Part shown: piece after piece, positions 54,557 to 63,403 of the stretch
Position numbering within the stretch: position 1 is the first letter of the stretch
How the letters are laid out: the number at the start of each line of letters is the position of its first letter
Source: Roseomonas sp. AR75
GTDB lineage: Bacteria; Pseudomonadota; Alphaproteobacteria; Acetobacterales; Acetobacteraceae
DNA: 64,000 nt
Assembly: GCF_005222815.1 (NCBI RefSeq)
Contig: NZ_STGB01000006.1
Span: 186,001 to 250,000, forward strand
Direction: 5' to 3'
The notes under the pieces: model-generated
What the model was told of the DNA's origin: nothing
Database searches by the model: none
The model's input: only the letters and a program-made list of their open reading frames with translations
Translations under genes and position numbers: made by a program

Positions 54557-54582
54557 CCCTCCCCCGCAAGGGCAGGGGAGGG
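54557..54582. repeat. CCCTC-type intergenic hairpin
   Basis: CCCTCCCC, ten bases, GGGGAGGG, in the 91-base gap between the amidohydrolase stop and the Bug start. Confidence 0.5.
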
Positions 54583-54593
54583 AAGCGGTGCGA

Positions 54594-56009
54594 TCAGCGG
54601 CGGATGCGGCCCCAGCCGGGATCCTCCGCCACCATGGCGCGCAGGCCGGAGCGGTCGAGCATCTGCTCCGATTCGCGGATCGCCGCCGCGTTGATGGCGG
54701 CGGGGTCGAGGTGCGCGGCCACCGCCTCCCGTAACAGCACGCGCCCGCCGACCACCACGTCGCGCACGTCATGGCCGTTGGCGAAATAGACCACGCGCGC
54801 CACCGGCATGTTCGCGGGCACCATGTGCGGGCCGGTGAGGTCCACGGTGATCACATCGGCCAGCTTGCCGACCTCCAGGCTGCCCAGCGTGTCGTCCAGG
54901 CCCATGCCCTTCGCGGCGTCGATCGTCACCATCTCCAGCGCCTTGCCCGGCGGGATCATCGTCTCGTCGCGGAAGGCGCGCTGGTGGTAGCGGATGCACT
55001 GGAACATGTGGCGGAACATGTCGCCCGAGCGATCCGGCGCGGTCGCGTCGGAGCCGATCATCACGGTGACGCCCGCCTCCATCAGCTTCGGCGCCGGGCA
55101 GTAGCCACGCACGGCGGCGATGGCCGACGGGTTGTGGACCACGCTCGCCCCCTTGCTGGCGAGGGTATCGATATCGGCGTCCGTCAGATCCGTGCAGTGG
55201 CTGTGCCAGGAATCCGGGCCGATCAGGCCGAACATGCGGTCCGCCATCTCGATGGAGCCGTTGCGGTGCCCGTCCTGGTGGAACCAGGCGCCGCGCTTGC
55301 GGCCGGCTTCGCGCACCAGATGTCCCTGGCGTTCGATCTCCTTCACCTTGGCCGGGTCGTGCTTGGCTTCGCGATACACCGGCATCAGCACGGCGACGCG
55401 GACATTCCCCTTGCCGTGCCAACGCTCCACGCCCGCGGTGATCGTGTCGAGCTGCTGCTCGAAGGAGACGGGGTGCTCGACGCCGTCCGGTCCGACATAG
55501 GGACGCGGGAAGGGCGGGCGTGTGGGGCCAAGCACCAGGACGGAGCGGATGCCCACCTCCTCCGTCGCCTGCGCATGCGCGTCGGTGAAGGCCGGATCAT
55601 CCACGCGCCCGATGGAATCGCCGCCGCCGAGCAGCGAGACGCCGGTCGTCACGCCGAAGCGCAGGCGTTCATAGGCCGCAAGCTGCGCCTCCGCGCGCCA
55701 GAAGCTGGGCGGGGAGGCGAGGGTGTAGATGATGCGGCAGGCTTCCGACCAGGCGGCGCCGTCATTGTTGCCCATGGTCTTGACCAGCCCGTGGCCGGCA
55801 TGGGCGTGGCCGTCGATGAGCCCGGGCAGGATCGCCTTGCCGCGCGCCTCGATCACCTGCTGCGCGCCAGGATGCGCGGACTCGACCTCGGCGGTCGGGC
55901 CGACGGCCAGGATCTTCCCATCCTTGATGGCGACCGCACCGTCCGCGATGACGCGGCGCTGCGGGTCCATGGTGATGACGGTGCCGCCACGGAGGAGGAG
56001 GTCGATCAT
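54594..56009 (-). CDS. Amidohydrolase family protein (TRZ/ATZ, deaminase-like)
   Basis: A 471-residue metal-dependent hydrolase of the ATZ/TRZ and S-adenosylhomocysteine/methylthioadenosine deaminase group. The N-terminal part has LLLRGGTVITMDPQRRVIAD, then the metal motif GLIDGHAHAGHGLVKTMG near residue 65. Further ligands are His in WFHQDGHRNGS and WHSHCTDLTDAD and the Asp in MIGSDATAPDRSGD near 320. Likely removes an amino group or chlorine from a heterocycle or opens an amide; exact substrate unknown. Located between a Bug receptor and a peptide-type receptor, it supports a catabolic role. Confidence 0.87.
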   Translation of the reverse strand: MIDLLLRGGTVITMDPQRRVIADGAVAIKDGKILAVGPTAEVESAHPGAQQVIEARGKAILPGLIDGHAHAGHGLVKTMGNNDGAAWSEACRIIYTLASPPSFWRAEAQLAAYERLRFGVTTGVSLLGGGDSIGRVDDPAFTDAHAQATEEVGIRSVLVLGPTRPPFPRPYVGPDGVEHPVSFEQQLDTITAGVERWHGKGNVRVAVLMPVYREAKHDPAKVKEIERQGHLVREAGRKRGAWFHQDGHRNGSIEMADRMFGLIGPDSWHSHCTDLTDADIDTLASKGASVVHNPSAIAAVRGYCPAPKLMEAGVTVMIGSDATAPDRSGDMFRHMFQCIRYHQRAFRDETMIPPGKALEMVTIDAAKGMGLDDTLGSLEVGKLADVITVDLTGPHMVPANMPVARVVYFANGHDVRDVVVGGRVLLREAVAAHLDPAAINAAAIRESEQMLDRSGLRAMVAEDPGWGRIRR

Positions 56010-56038
56010 ATCGCGATGTCTCTCGGCGCTGCTTCTTT

Positions 56039-56194
56039 CCCTCGCCCCCCGGCAGGGGGAGAGGGTCGCAAAGGCTCGGCGCGCAGCGCCTAGCCGGAGC
56101 GGGTGAGCGGGGGTGCGCGACGCGCTGGAAGCGATGTGCCGACCAGCTTCGCGACCCCCTCACCCAGCCCTCTCCCCCTTCCAGGGGGAGAGGG
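56039..56194. repeat. Second composite palindrome with two CCCTC hairpins
   Basis: Left hairpin CCCTCGCCCCC/GGGGGAGAGGG (56039-56065, one mismatch) and right hairpin CCCTCTCCCCC/GGGGGAGAGGG (56168-56194, perfect, loop TTCCA). Just inside them GGGTCGC (56063-56069) and GCGACCC (56151-56157) are also inverted repeats. The arrangement, hairpins inside a larger inverted repeat, echoes the element at 44.9 kb. It fills most of the 212-base gap between amidohydrolase and binding-protein genes. Confidence 0.65.
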
Positions 56195-56221
56195 TTCTTT
56201 CTGGAGCGGGAGAGGGCGCTC

Positions 56222-57805
56222 TCAATCCACCTTCACCAGCCACAGGCGCAGCCGGTTGTCCGGCGCCTGGCGCAGGTCGATGCCGCGCCGCGACGCCCAG
56301 GCGATGGGCTGCTGGAACAGCGGCACATGCGCGATTTCGGCGCGCTCGATCGCCAGCGCCTCGCGGATGAAGCGCTGGCGGCTCTGCTCGTCCGGCGCCT
56401 CGGCGGCCTGCGCCACCAGCGCGTCGAAGGCGGCGTTGGACCAGCGGCCGTAGTTCAGCCCGCCGGTGGTCGGCGAGTTGGTGCGCAGCACCTCGTTGAG
56501 CGTGGAATAGCTGTCCGCCAGCGGCAGGCCGGCATGGCCGAGCATGAACATCGAGAAGTCGCGGTTCGCGGTGCGCCGCGACCACACCGCGGTCGGCTCG
56601 CTCTGCAACTGCAGGCGGATCCCGACGCGCGCCAGCATGCCCGCGATGGCCTGGCAGGTGCGCTCGTCATTCACGTAGCGGTCGTTCGGGCAGACGATGC
56701 CGACGGTGAAGCCGTTCGGGTAACCCGCCTCGGCCAGCAGGCGCTTCGACATCTCCGGATCGAAGGGCAGGCGCGCATTGAGGTCCTGCGGCGCGCCGGC
56801 CAGGAAGGGGGAGACCATCATGCCCGCCGGCCACGCCTTGCCGCGCATCACGCCGCGCACCAGGGCGTCCACGTCGATGGCGCGGTAGATCGCCTCCCGC
56901 ACGCGGCGGTCCTTCAGCGGGTTGCGGCCCTGCACGTCGCTGTAGAGAAGCTGGTCGCGCTCATGGTCGAAGCCGAGATAGATGGTGCGCAGCTCCGGCC
57001 CCTCGATCACCTGCACGCGCGGGTCCTGCATCAGGCGCGGAATGTCCTGCAGCGGGATCTCCACCGCGGCGTCGATCCCGCCCGAGAGCAGCGTCGCGGT
57101 GCGCGTCGCCGCCGAGCGGATCGGCTGGAAGGTGACGCGGGTCAGGTTGTGCTGCGGCGTGTCCCACCAGCGCGCATGCGGCTCCAGCACGGTGCGCTCG
57201 TCCGGGCGGCGGTCCACGATGCGGAAGGGGCCGGTGCCGTTCGCCGCGCGCGTCGCGCCGGATTCCTGCTGCTGCGCCAGGTTGGCCGGGTTCTCGGCGT
57301 TGTTCGCGCGGCTCCAGCCCTCGTCCATCATGTAGAACTGCGTGATGGATGCCAGCAGGATCGGGAAGGGACGATGCGTCTCGATCTCGATCGTGTGGCT
57401 GTCGATCTTGCGCACTTCCTTGATCTGGCCGAGCAGGCCGCGCGCCATGGACCCCGGCGCATTCACGCGCCGCCAGGTGAACAGCACGTCGTCCGCGTCG
57501 AAGCTCTCGCCATTGTGGAAGACCACGCCCTGGCGCAGCTTGAACCGCCAGACCGTGGGGCTGGTGCGTTCCCAGCTTTCGGCCAGCACCGGCTCGATCT
57601 CGATCCTGTCGTTGTGGCGCACCAGCGCCTCATAGACATTGCCGAGGAAGCTGTTGGTGAAGGTGTTGTTGGAAGAGTGCGGATCGAGCGTCAGCACATC
57701 CGCATTGTAGGCCCAGGTGAAGGGCTTGGCGGCGGCGGGCTGCGCCAAGACGGCGCCCACGGCAAGCAGGGCGCCGAACGCCCACGGTCGGAGTGCATGC
57801 CGCAT
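56222..57805 (-). CDS. ABC transporter substrate-binding protein, peptide/nickel type (family 5)
   Basis: A 527-residue periplasmic receptor. The signal peptide (LRPWAFGALLAVGAVLAQPA, cleavage after AAA near residue 26) is of the Sec type. Mature features: FTWAYNADVLTLDPHSSNNT, VWRFKLRQGVVFHNGESFDA near residue 90 and the end WASRRGIDLRQAPDNRL. Permease and ATPase genes are absent from the window. First gene of the group reading toward the amidohydrolase; the 212-base repeat gap makes cotranscription uncertain. Confidence 0.9.
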   Translation of the reverse strand: MRHALRPWAFGALLAVGAVLAQPAAAKPFTWAYNADVLTLDPHSSNNTFTNSFLGNVYEALVRHNDRIEIEPVLAESWERTSPTVWRFKLRQGVVFHNGESFDADDVLFTWRRVNAPGSMARGLLGQIKEVRKIDSHTIEIETHRPFPILLASITQFYMMDEGWSRANNAENPANLAQQQESGATRAANGTGPFRIVDRRPDERTVLEPHARWWDTPQHNLTRVTFQPIRSAATRTATLLSGGIDAAVEIPLQDIPRLMQDPRVQVIEGPELRTIYLGFDHERDQLLYSDVQGRNPLKDRRVREAIYRAIDVDALVRGVMRGKAWPAGMMVSPFLAGAPQDLNARLPFDPEMSKRLLAEAGYPNGFTVGIVCPNDRYVNDERTCQAIAGMLARVGIRLQLQSEPTAVWSRRTANRDFSMFMLGHAGLPLADSYSTLNEVLRTNSPTTGGLNYGRWSNAAFDALVAQAAEAPDEQSRQRFIREALAIERAEIAHVPLFQQPIAWASRRGIDLRQAPDNRLRLWLVKVD

Positions 57806-58014
57806 CCGTCTTGTCTCCCTGTTCGGCAACAAGCCGAAAGCCTCCGACGCGGCGGGTGCGGCGTCAACTGGCCGAGCGGCCGAAATCCCGGCGAGCGTGG
57901 CGCGGTGGCGCGATGGGATCCCGGCAGGTCGTCATCGTCCCGTTAAGGAATCGCCTTCCGGGCTTCATCGCGGTGCGGTAACGGGTGGACGACCCCTGGG
58001 GAAGAGCATCCGAC

Positions 58015-61000
58015 ATGGCTGCCTGGATCAACGAGTTCCACTACGACAACGCTGGCGCCGACAGCGGCGAATTCATCGAGATCGCAGGCGCTGCCGGCAC
58101 CGATCTCAGCGGTTGGGCGCTGGTGCGCTACAATGGCACCGTGCCGACCGCGGCGGTTGTGTATACCTCGCCGGGCACAATCACACTGACAGGCGTCATC
58201 CCGGACCAGCAGAACGGCTTCGGCGCGCTGTCCTTCAGCCTGCCGCAGGACGGGCTGCAGAATGGCGGCAATGACGGCTTCGCCCTGGTGGATGGCGACG
58301 GCATTGTCGTGCAGCTTCTCAGCTATGAAGGCGTGTTCACCGCCTCCGGCGGGGCGGCGGACGGGCTGACCAGCACCGATGTCGGCGTGGCGGAAAGCGG
58401 CAGCACCCCGGTCGGCGCCTCGCTGCATCTCGTCGGCTCCGGCGATGCCTATGAGGATTTCACCTGGGCCGCGACGACCGACGACAGCCCCGGCGCGGTG
58501 AATGCCGGCCAGACCTTCCAGGCCGCGGTGGTGATGCCCGTCATCAACGAGTTCAGCTTCAGCACCACCGGCCCCGATGTCGAGTATGTCGAGGTGAAGG
58601 CCGCGGCGAACACCGCCCTCTCCACGCTCTACCTGCTGCAGATCGAAGGCGATGCCGGCAGCAGCGCCGGCACCGTGGACAGCGTGCTGCAGGTCGGCAC
58701 CACAGACGCCGCCGGCTACTGGCTCGGCAATGTCGCCGCCAACACCTTCGAGAACGGCACCGTCACCCTGCTGCTGGTCTCGGACTGGAGCGGCACGGTC
58801 GGCACCGACCTCGACGCCGACAATGACGGCGTCCTCGACACGACGCCCTGGACCGCGATCCTGGATAGTGTCGCGGTGAACGATGGCGGCGCGGGCGACA
58901 TCACCTATGGCGGCGCGCCGGTGCTTGGCGTGGCCTATGACGGGCTGAGCTTCGCGCCCGGCGGCGCCAGCCGCATCCCCGACGGCGCGGACACGGATGC
59001 GAGCGCAGACTGGGTGCGCAACGATTTCGATCTGGCCGGCATCCCGGGCTTCACCGGCACGCCGGTGGTGGGCGAGGCGATCAACACGCCGGGCGCGCCC
59101 AACCAGGCCTACGCCCTGCCCACGGGCGCCAGCATCACCATCAATGACGCCGCCATCGCGGAAGGCAATGCCGGCACGACGCTGCTGACCTTCACGGTGG
59201 AGCGCAGCGACAACAGCGGCGCCTTCACGCTCGACTACGCGACGAGCGATGGCACGGCGACGGCGGGCAGCGACTACGAGGCGGCGAGCGGCACGCTGAG
59301 CTTCACGGCCGGCGGCGCGCTCAGCCAGACCATCACCGTCACGCTGAACGGCGACACCGATTTCGAGGCGAACGAGACCTTCTCCGTCACGCTGTCCAAC
59401 CTGGTGAACAGCGTCGGCAGCGCCACGCTGGGCGATGCCGTCGGCGCCGGCACCATCGTCAACGACGATGCGAACCTGACGAAGATCCACGCCGTGCAGG
59501 GCGCGGGCGCGGCAAGCCCGCTGGTCGGCCAGACCGTCACGGTGGACGCCATCGTCGTCGGTGACTTCCAGAACGGCGACGGCGATGCCAGCCGCAACCT
59601 GCAGGGCTTCTACCTGCAGGAGGAGGATGCCGACGCGGACGCCGACGCACTGACCTCCGAGGGCATCTTCGTCTTCCAGGGCGCGAGCGTGCTCGGCGAC
59701 GTGAATATCGGCGACCGCGTGCAGGTCACCGGCACGGTGTCCGAGTTCTTCGGCATGACCCAGATCAGCGCGGCCAGCATCACGGTCGTCAGCGCGGGCA
59801 ACGCGCTGCCCACCGCCGCGGAGATCCTGCTGCCCGCCGCCGGCACCACGCTCAGCCAGATCAACGACATCCAGCCTGACCTGGAAGCCTATGAGGGCAT
59901 GCGCGTCGTCTTCCCGCAGGTGCTGACCGTCACCGAGCAGTTCCAGCTGGACCGCTTCAACGAGATCAAGCTCGTCGCCGGCGACCGCCCGGTGCAGTTC
60001 ACGCAGGAGAACGCGCCGGATGCCGCCGGCTACCAGGCGGCGCTGCAGGAGGTTGGCGCGCGGACCATCACCTATGACGATGGGCTCAATATCCAGAACG
60101 GCCCGATCGGCACGCTCGATGGCTTCGGCCCCACCTATGCCACCGCCAACGCGCCGCGCATGGGCGACACCGTCACCGGCCTGACCGGCGTGCTCGACTA
60201 TCAATGGGCTGGCAACGCCGCCAGCGGCGCCACCTGGCGCGTGCGCGCGACGGAGGACGGTGCCAACAGCTTCGAGACGGCGAATGCGCGGCCGGAGTCC
60301 CCGCCGGATGTCGGCGGCACGCTGAAGGTCGCGTCCTTCAACGTGCTGAACTTCTTCACCACGCTCAATGCGAACGGCGCGACCACCGCCATCGGCCTGG
60401 AGCCGCGTGGCGCCAACAGCATCGAGGAGTTCCTCCGCCAGGCGGAGAAGCTGCTGACCACGCTAGATCTGCTGGGCGCCGACATCATCGGCCTGATCGA
60501 GCTGGAGAACGACTTCGCGCCCGGTTCCTCCGGCAACGCCATCGAGTACATCGTCAACGGGCTGAACGCGCTGGAAGGCGACGATGCCTGGTCCTGGGTG
60601 AACCCGGATACGCAGTTCGTCGGCACCGACGCGATCGGCGTCGGGCTGATCTACCGCAACGATGCGGTGCAGCTTGCCGATGGCACGACGGTGGCCATCC
60701 TCGACAGCGGCCTGATCGCGGAGGATGGCCGCGCGCCGATCGCGGCGAGCTTCGAGGATCTCGGCAGCGGCGAGGTCTTCACCGTCACGGTGAACCACTT
60801 CAAGTCGAAGGGCAGCGCCGCCGGCCTGCCGGGCGATGCCGATCTGGGCGACGGCCAGGGCTTCTCCAACGCCACGCGCGTGCAGCAGGCGCAGGAACTG
60901 GTGGATTGGCTTGCCACCGACCCGACCGGCGCGGATGACGCCGACGTGCTGATCATCGGCGACCTGAACGCCTATGCAAAGGAAGACCCGATCGCGCTGC

Positions 61001-62124
61001 TCGAAGCCGCGGGCTACGTGAATCTCGAGCAGCCCGGCGAGTACTCCTATGTGTTCGACGGGCTGACCGGCTCGCTCGACCACGCGCTCGCCTCGGCGTC
61101 CCTGGCCGCGAAGGTGGCGGGTGCGGCGGCCTGGCACATCAATGCCGACGAGGCGGATGCGCTGGACTACAACCTGGATTTCGGCCGCGACCCGGCGATC
61201 TTCGACGGCACCGTGCCGTTCCGCACCTCGGACCACGATCCGCTCGTGGTCGGCTTCGACTTCGCGGCAGCACCGGTGGCGGCCACGCTGACCTTCGACA
61301 TCTTCCGCACCGGCACGCCTTCGGGCGACATCGCCGGCTTCGGCGGCCAGGTGACGGAGATCGCGTATCGCGACGACACCACCGGCGGCGTCAGCCTCAC
61401 CGACACGCGCGACGCGGACGCGCCGCTGGCGGAGGACGGCGTGACGATCTCCGCCGAGGATGGCGACTTCGCGATCCACGGCATCGCCTTCAGCGACAAT
61501 TCCGGCAATCGCCGCGCCGGCGCGGATCCGCTGCTGACGGTGACCTGGGACGAGAGCGGCCAGGAAGCCTCGATCGAGCTGCTCCGCACCTGGAACAGCT
61601 GGAAGAACCTGGTGGTGGAGAGCTTCGACGGCACTGCGCTGTCGGTGGACAACTTCGTCCATGTGGTCGTGGACCTCGCCGAGGCCATGGCGGACCTGAC
61701 GATCGCGCTGCAGGGCACGAAGCGCGCGGATGTGACCACCGGCGACGGGGACGATGCGATCACGGTCGGCATCGACAGCAACACGGGCGCGCGCAACCTC
61801 ATCAGCGTCGATGCCGGCGCCGGCGACGACATCGTGCGGCTCGGCGCCGCCGATCGCGCCTATGCGGCGCCGGTCTTCGGCCTCTCGCAGTTCGACACGC
61901 GGGCGGTGACGGAGGTGGTGCTGGGCGAGGGCGACGACCTGCTCTACGGCACGGCGTCGGACCACGACATGGCGATCTATGCCGACGCGCGCGAGGATGT
62001 GTCCTTCGCCGCCATCGCCGGCGGGGTGCGGGTGAGCACGCTGACCGAAGGCACGGACGAGCTGTTCGACGTCGAGTTCGTGCAGCTTGCGGGCATCCGC
62101 TACGCGCTGGACGCGCTGGTCTGA
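58015..62124 (+). CDS. Multidomain extracellular nuclease (ExeM/NucH-like) with Calx-beta and RTX-type tail
   Basis: A 1369-residue protein with no signal peptide. Order of domains: lamin-tail-like domain (1-165, AWINEFHYDNAGADSGEFIE), a second such domain (175-345, VINEFSFSTTGPDVEYVEV), Calx-beta (372-485, FTVERSDNSGAFTLDYATSD), an OB-fold region (488-592), an endonuclease/exonuclease/phosphatase domain (770-1080) with ASFNVLNFF, IIGLIELEND, VNHFKSKG, IIGDLNAYA and TSDHDPLVV, and an Asp/Gly-rich tail (from 1240) with GDGDDAITV, GAGDDIVRLG, GEGDDLLYG. Lack of a leader plus RTX-like ends points to type I export. ATG 58015 is used; GTG 57985 is possible. It probably degrades extracellular DNA for nutrients or matrix control. 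Confidence 0.88.
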   Translation: MAAWINEFHYDNAGADSGEFIEIAGAAGTDLSGWALVRYNGTVPTAAVVYTSPGTITLTGVIPDQQNGFGALSFSLPQDGLQNGGNDGFALVDGDGIVVQLLSYEGVFTASGGAADGLTSTDVGVAESGSTPVGASLHLVGSGDAYEDFTWAATTDDSPGAVNAGQTFQAAVVMPVINEFSFSTTGPDVEYVEVKAAANTALSTLYLLQIEGDAGSSAGTVDSVLQVGTTDAAGYWLGNVAANTFENGTVTLLLVSDWSGTVGTDLDADNDGVLDTTPWTAILDSVAVNDGGAGDITYGGAPVLGVAYDGLSFAPGGASRIPDGADTDASADWVRNDFDLAGIPGFTGTPVVGEAINTPGAPNQAYALPTGASITINDAAIAEGNAGTTLLTFTVERSDNSGAFTLDYATSDGTATAGSDYEAASGTLSFTAGGALSQTITVTLNGDTDFEANETFSVTLSNLVNSVGSATLGDAVGAGTIVNDDANLTKIHAVQGAGAASPLVGQTVTVDAIVVGDFQNGDGDASRNLQGFYLQEEDADADADALTSEGIFVFQGASVLGDVNIGDRVQVTGTVSEFFGMTQISAASITVVSAGNALPTAAEILLPAAGTTLSQINDIQPDLEAYEGMRVVFPQVLTVTEQFQLDRFNEIKLVAGDRPVQFTQENAPDAAGYQAALQEVGARTITYDDGLNIQNGPIGTLDGFGPTYATANAPRMGDTVTGLTGVLDYQWAGNAASGATWRVRATEDGANSFETANARPESPPDVGGTLKVASFNVLNFFTTLNANGATTAIGLEPRGANSIEEFLRQAEKLLTTLDLLGADIIGLIELENDFAPGSSGNAIEYIVNGLNALEGDDAWSWVNPDTQFVGTDAIGVGLIYRNDAVQLADGTTVAILDSGLIAEDGRAPIAASFEDLGSGEVFTVTVNHFKSKGSAAGLPGDADLGDGQGFSNATRVQQAQELVDWLATDPTGADDADVLIIGDLNAYAKEDPIALLEAAGYVNLEQPGEYSYVFDGLTGSLDHALASASLAAKVAGAAAWHINADEADALDYNLDFGRDPAIFDGTVPFRTSDHDPLVVGFDFAAAPVAATLTFDIFRTGTPSGDIAGFGGQVTEIAYRDDTTGGVSLTDTRDADAPLAEDGVTISAEDGDFAIHGIAFSDNSGNRRAGADPLLTVTWDESGQEASIELLRTWNSWKNLVVESFDGTALSVDNFVHVVVDLAEAMADLTIALQGTKRADVTTGDGDDAITVGIDSNTGARNLISVDAGAGDDIVRLGAADRAYAAPVFGLSQFDTRAVTEVVLGEGDDLLYGTASDHDMAIYADAREDVSFAAIAGGVRVSTLTEGTDELFDVEFVQLAGIRYALDALV

Positions 62125-62164
62125 TCATGGCGCGGGGCGGCGGGCCGGGTTAGCCTGCCGCTCC

Positions 62165-63394
62165 GTGAGCCCCCGCGACATCTCCGAACGGGCCGAGGCC
62201 GGCACCGGCGCGGCGAGCACCCGCCCGCGCCCGCCGATCTGGCTGCTCGTGGCCATGATCGGGCTCGGCCCCTTCACCATGCAGATCGTGGTGCCCTCGC
62301 TGCCGGCGATGGCGCGCGACCTCGGCGCCTCCATCGCCACCATCCAGCTCACCGTCACGCTGTATCTTCTGGCGGTCGGGATCGGTCAGCTCATCTACGG
62401 TCCGCTCTCGGACAGGTTCGGCCGGCGGCCGCTGCTGATGGGCGGGCTTGCGGTCTATGCCGTCTCGAGCCTCGCGGCGGCGCTCACCGATGGCGTGCTC
62501 GGGCTGGTGGTGGCGCGCAGCTTCCAGGCGGTGGGCGCCTGCGCCGGCGTGGTGCTGGCGCGCGCCGTGATCCGCGACGTCTGGTCGCGCGAGCAGGCGA
62601 CCAGCGTGCTCGGCTACGTCACCATGGGCATGACCATCGCGCCGATGCTGGCGCCGGTGCTGGGCAGCCTGCTCGATGAAATCGCTGGCTGGCGCAGCAC
62701 CATGCTGGCCTGCCTGGCCTTCGTGCTGCCGCTGGCCTTCGCGGCGTGGTTCCGCCTGCCGGAGACGCTGGCGGTGCCGCAGCGATTGCCGGGCATCGCC
62801 GCGATCTGGGGCGCCTATCGCAGCCTCTGGGCGGTGCCGGCCTTCCGTGCCTATGCCACGCTGACGGCCTGCGCCACGGGGGTGTTCTTCGCCTTCCTCG
62901 GTGGCGCGCCCTATGTCGTGGTTCAGGGCATGGGCTATTCGCCCGTGACCTTCGGCCTGGCCTTCGCCGCCGTGTCGATCGCCTTCGCGCTCGGCAACTG
63001 GATCGCCGGACGCTTCGCCGCGCGGCTCGGGCCGCTGCGCCTGCTGGAGATCGGCGTGGTGACCTGCACGGCAGGATCGCTGCTGGCCACGCTGCTGCTG
63101 GTGGCGCTGCCGCCGCACATCCTCAGCTTCTTCCTGCCGATGGGGCTGGTCGCGGTGGGCAACGGCATGACGCAGCCGAGTTCCATCGCCGGCGCGCTCT
63201 CCGCCCGGCCGCAACTCGCGGGCACCGCCTCCTCGCTGGTCGGCGCGATGCAGATGGTGTTCGGCGCGCTGATGAGCTTCGTCGTCGGCCTGGTCGAGTT
63301 CGGCGCCGGTGTGGGCACGGGGCTGACCATGGCGGGATGCGGGGTTGGCGCGCTGCTGGCGCTGCGCGCGGTGCGGCACGTCTCGCCGCGATAG
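62165..63394 (+). CDS. Bcr/CflA-type MFS drug exporter
   Basis: A 409-residue major facilitator of the same subfamily as the protein at 20.7-21.9 kb. Motif A is GQLIYGPLSDRFGRRPLLMG and the motif C region is VVLARAVIRDVWSREQATSV with MTIAPMLAPVLGSLL. GTG 62165 is the start; no ATG lies before the first membrane helix (PIWLLVAMIGLGPFTMQIVV). It lies 40 bases behind the nuclease gene on the same strand. Converges with the deacetylase nine bases away. Confidence 0.9.
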   Translation: MSPRDISERAEAGTGAASTRPRPPIWLLVAMIGLGPFTMQIVVPSLPAMARDLGASIATIQLTVTLYLLAVGIGQLIYGPLSDRFGRRPLLMGGLAVYAVSSLAAALTDGVLGLVVARSFQAVGACAGVVLARAVIRDVWSREQATSVLGYVTMGMTIAPMLAPVLGSLLDEIAGWRSTMLACLAFVLPLAFAAWFRLPETLAVPQRLPGIAAIWGAYRSLWAVPAFRAYATLTACATGVFFAFLGGAPYVVVQGMGYSPVTFGLAFAAVSIAFALGNWIAGRFAARLGPLRLLEIGVVTCTAGSLLATLLLVALPPHILSFFLPMGLVAVGNGMTQPSSIAGALSARPQLAGTASSLVGAMQMVFGALMSFVVGLVEFGAGVGTGLTMAGCGVGALLALRAVRHVSPR

Positions 63395-63403
63395 CCCGCC
63401 GGC

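Noticed and set aside
57943..60204. A 753-codon open frame opposite the nuclease gene
   Set aside because: Val/Asp/Ala repeats mirror the Asp/Gly/Thr-rich nuclease sequence on the other strand; no domain of its own.
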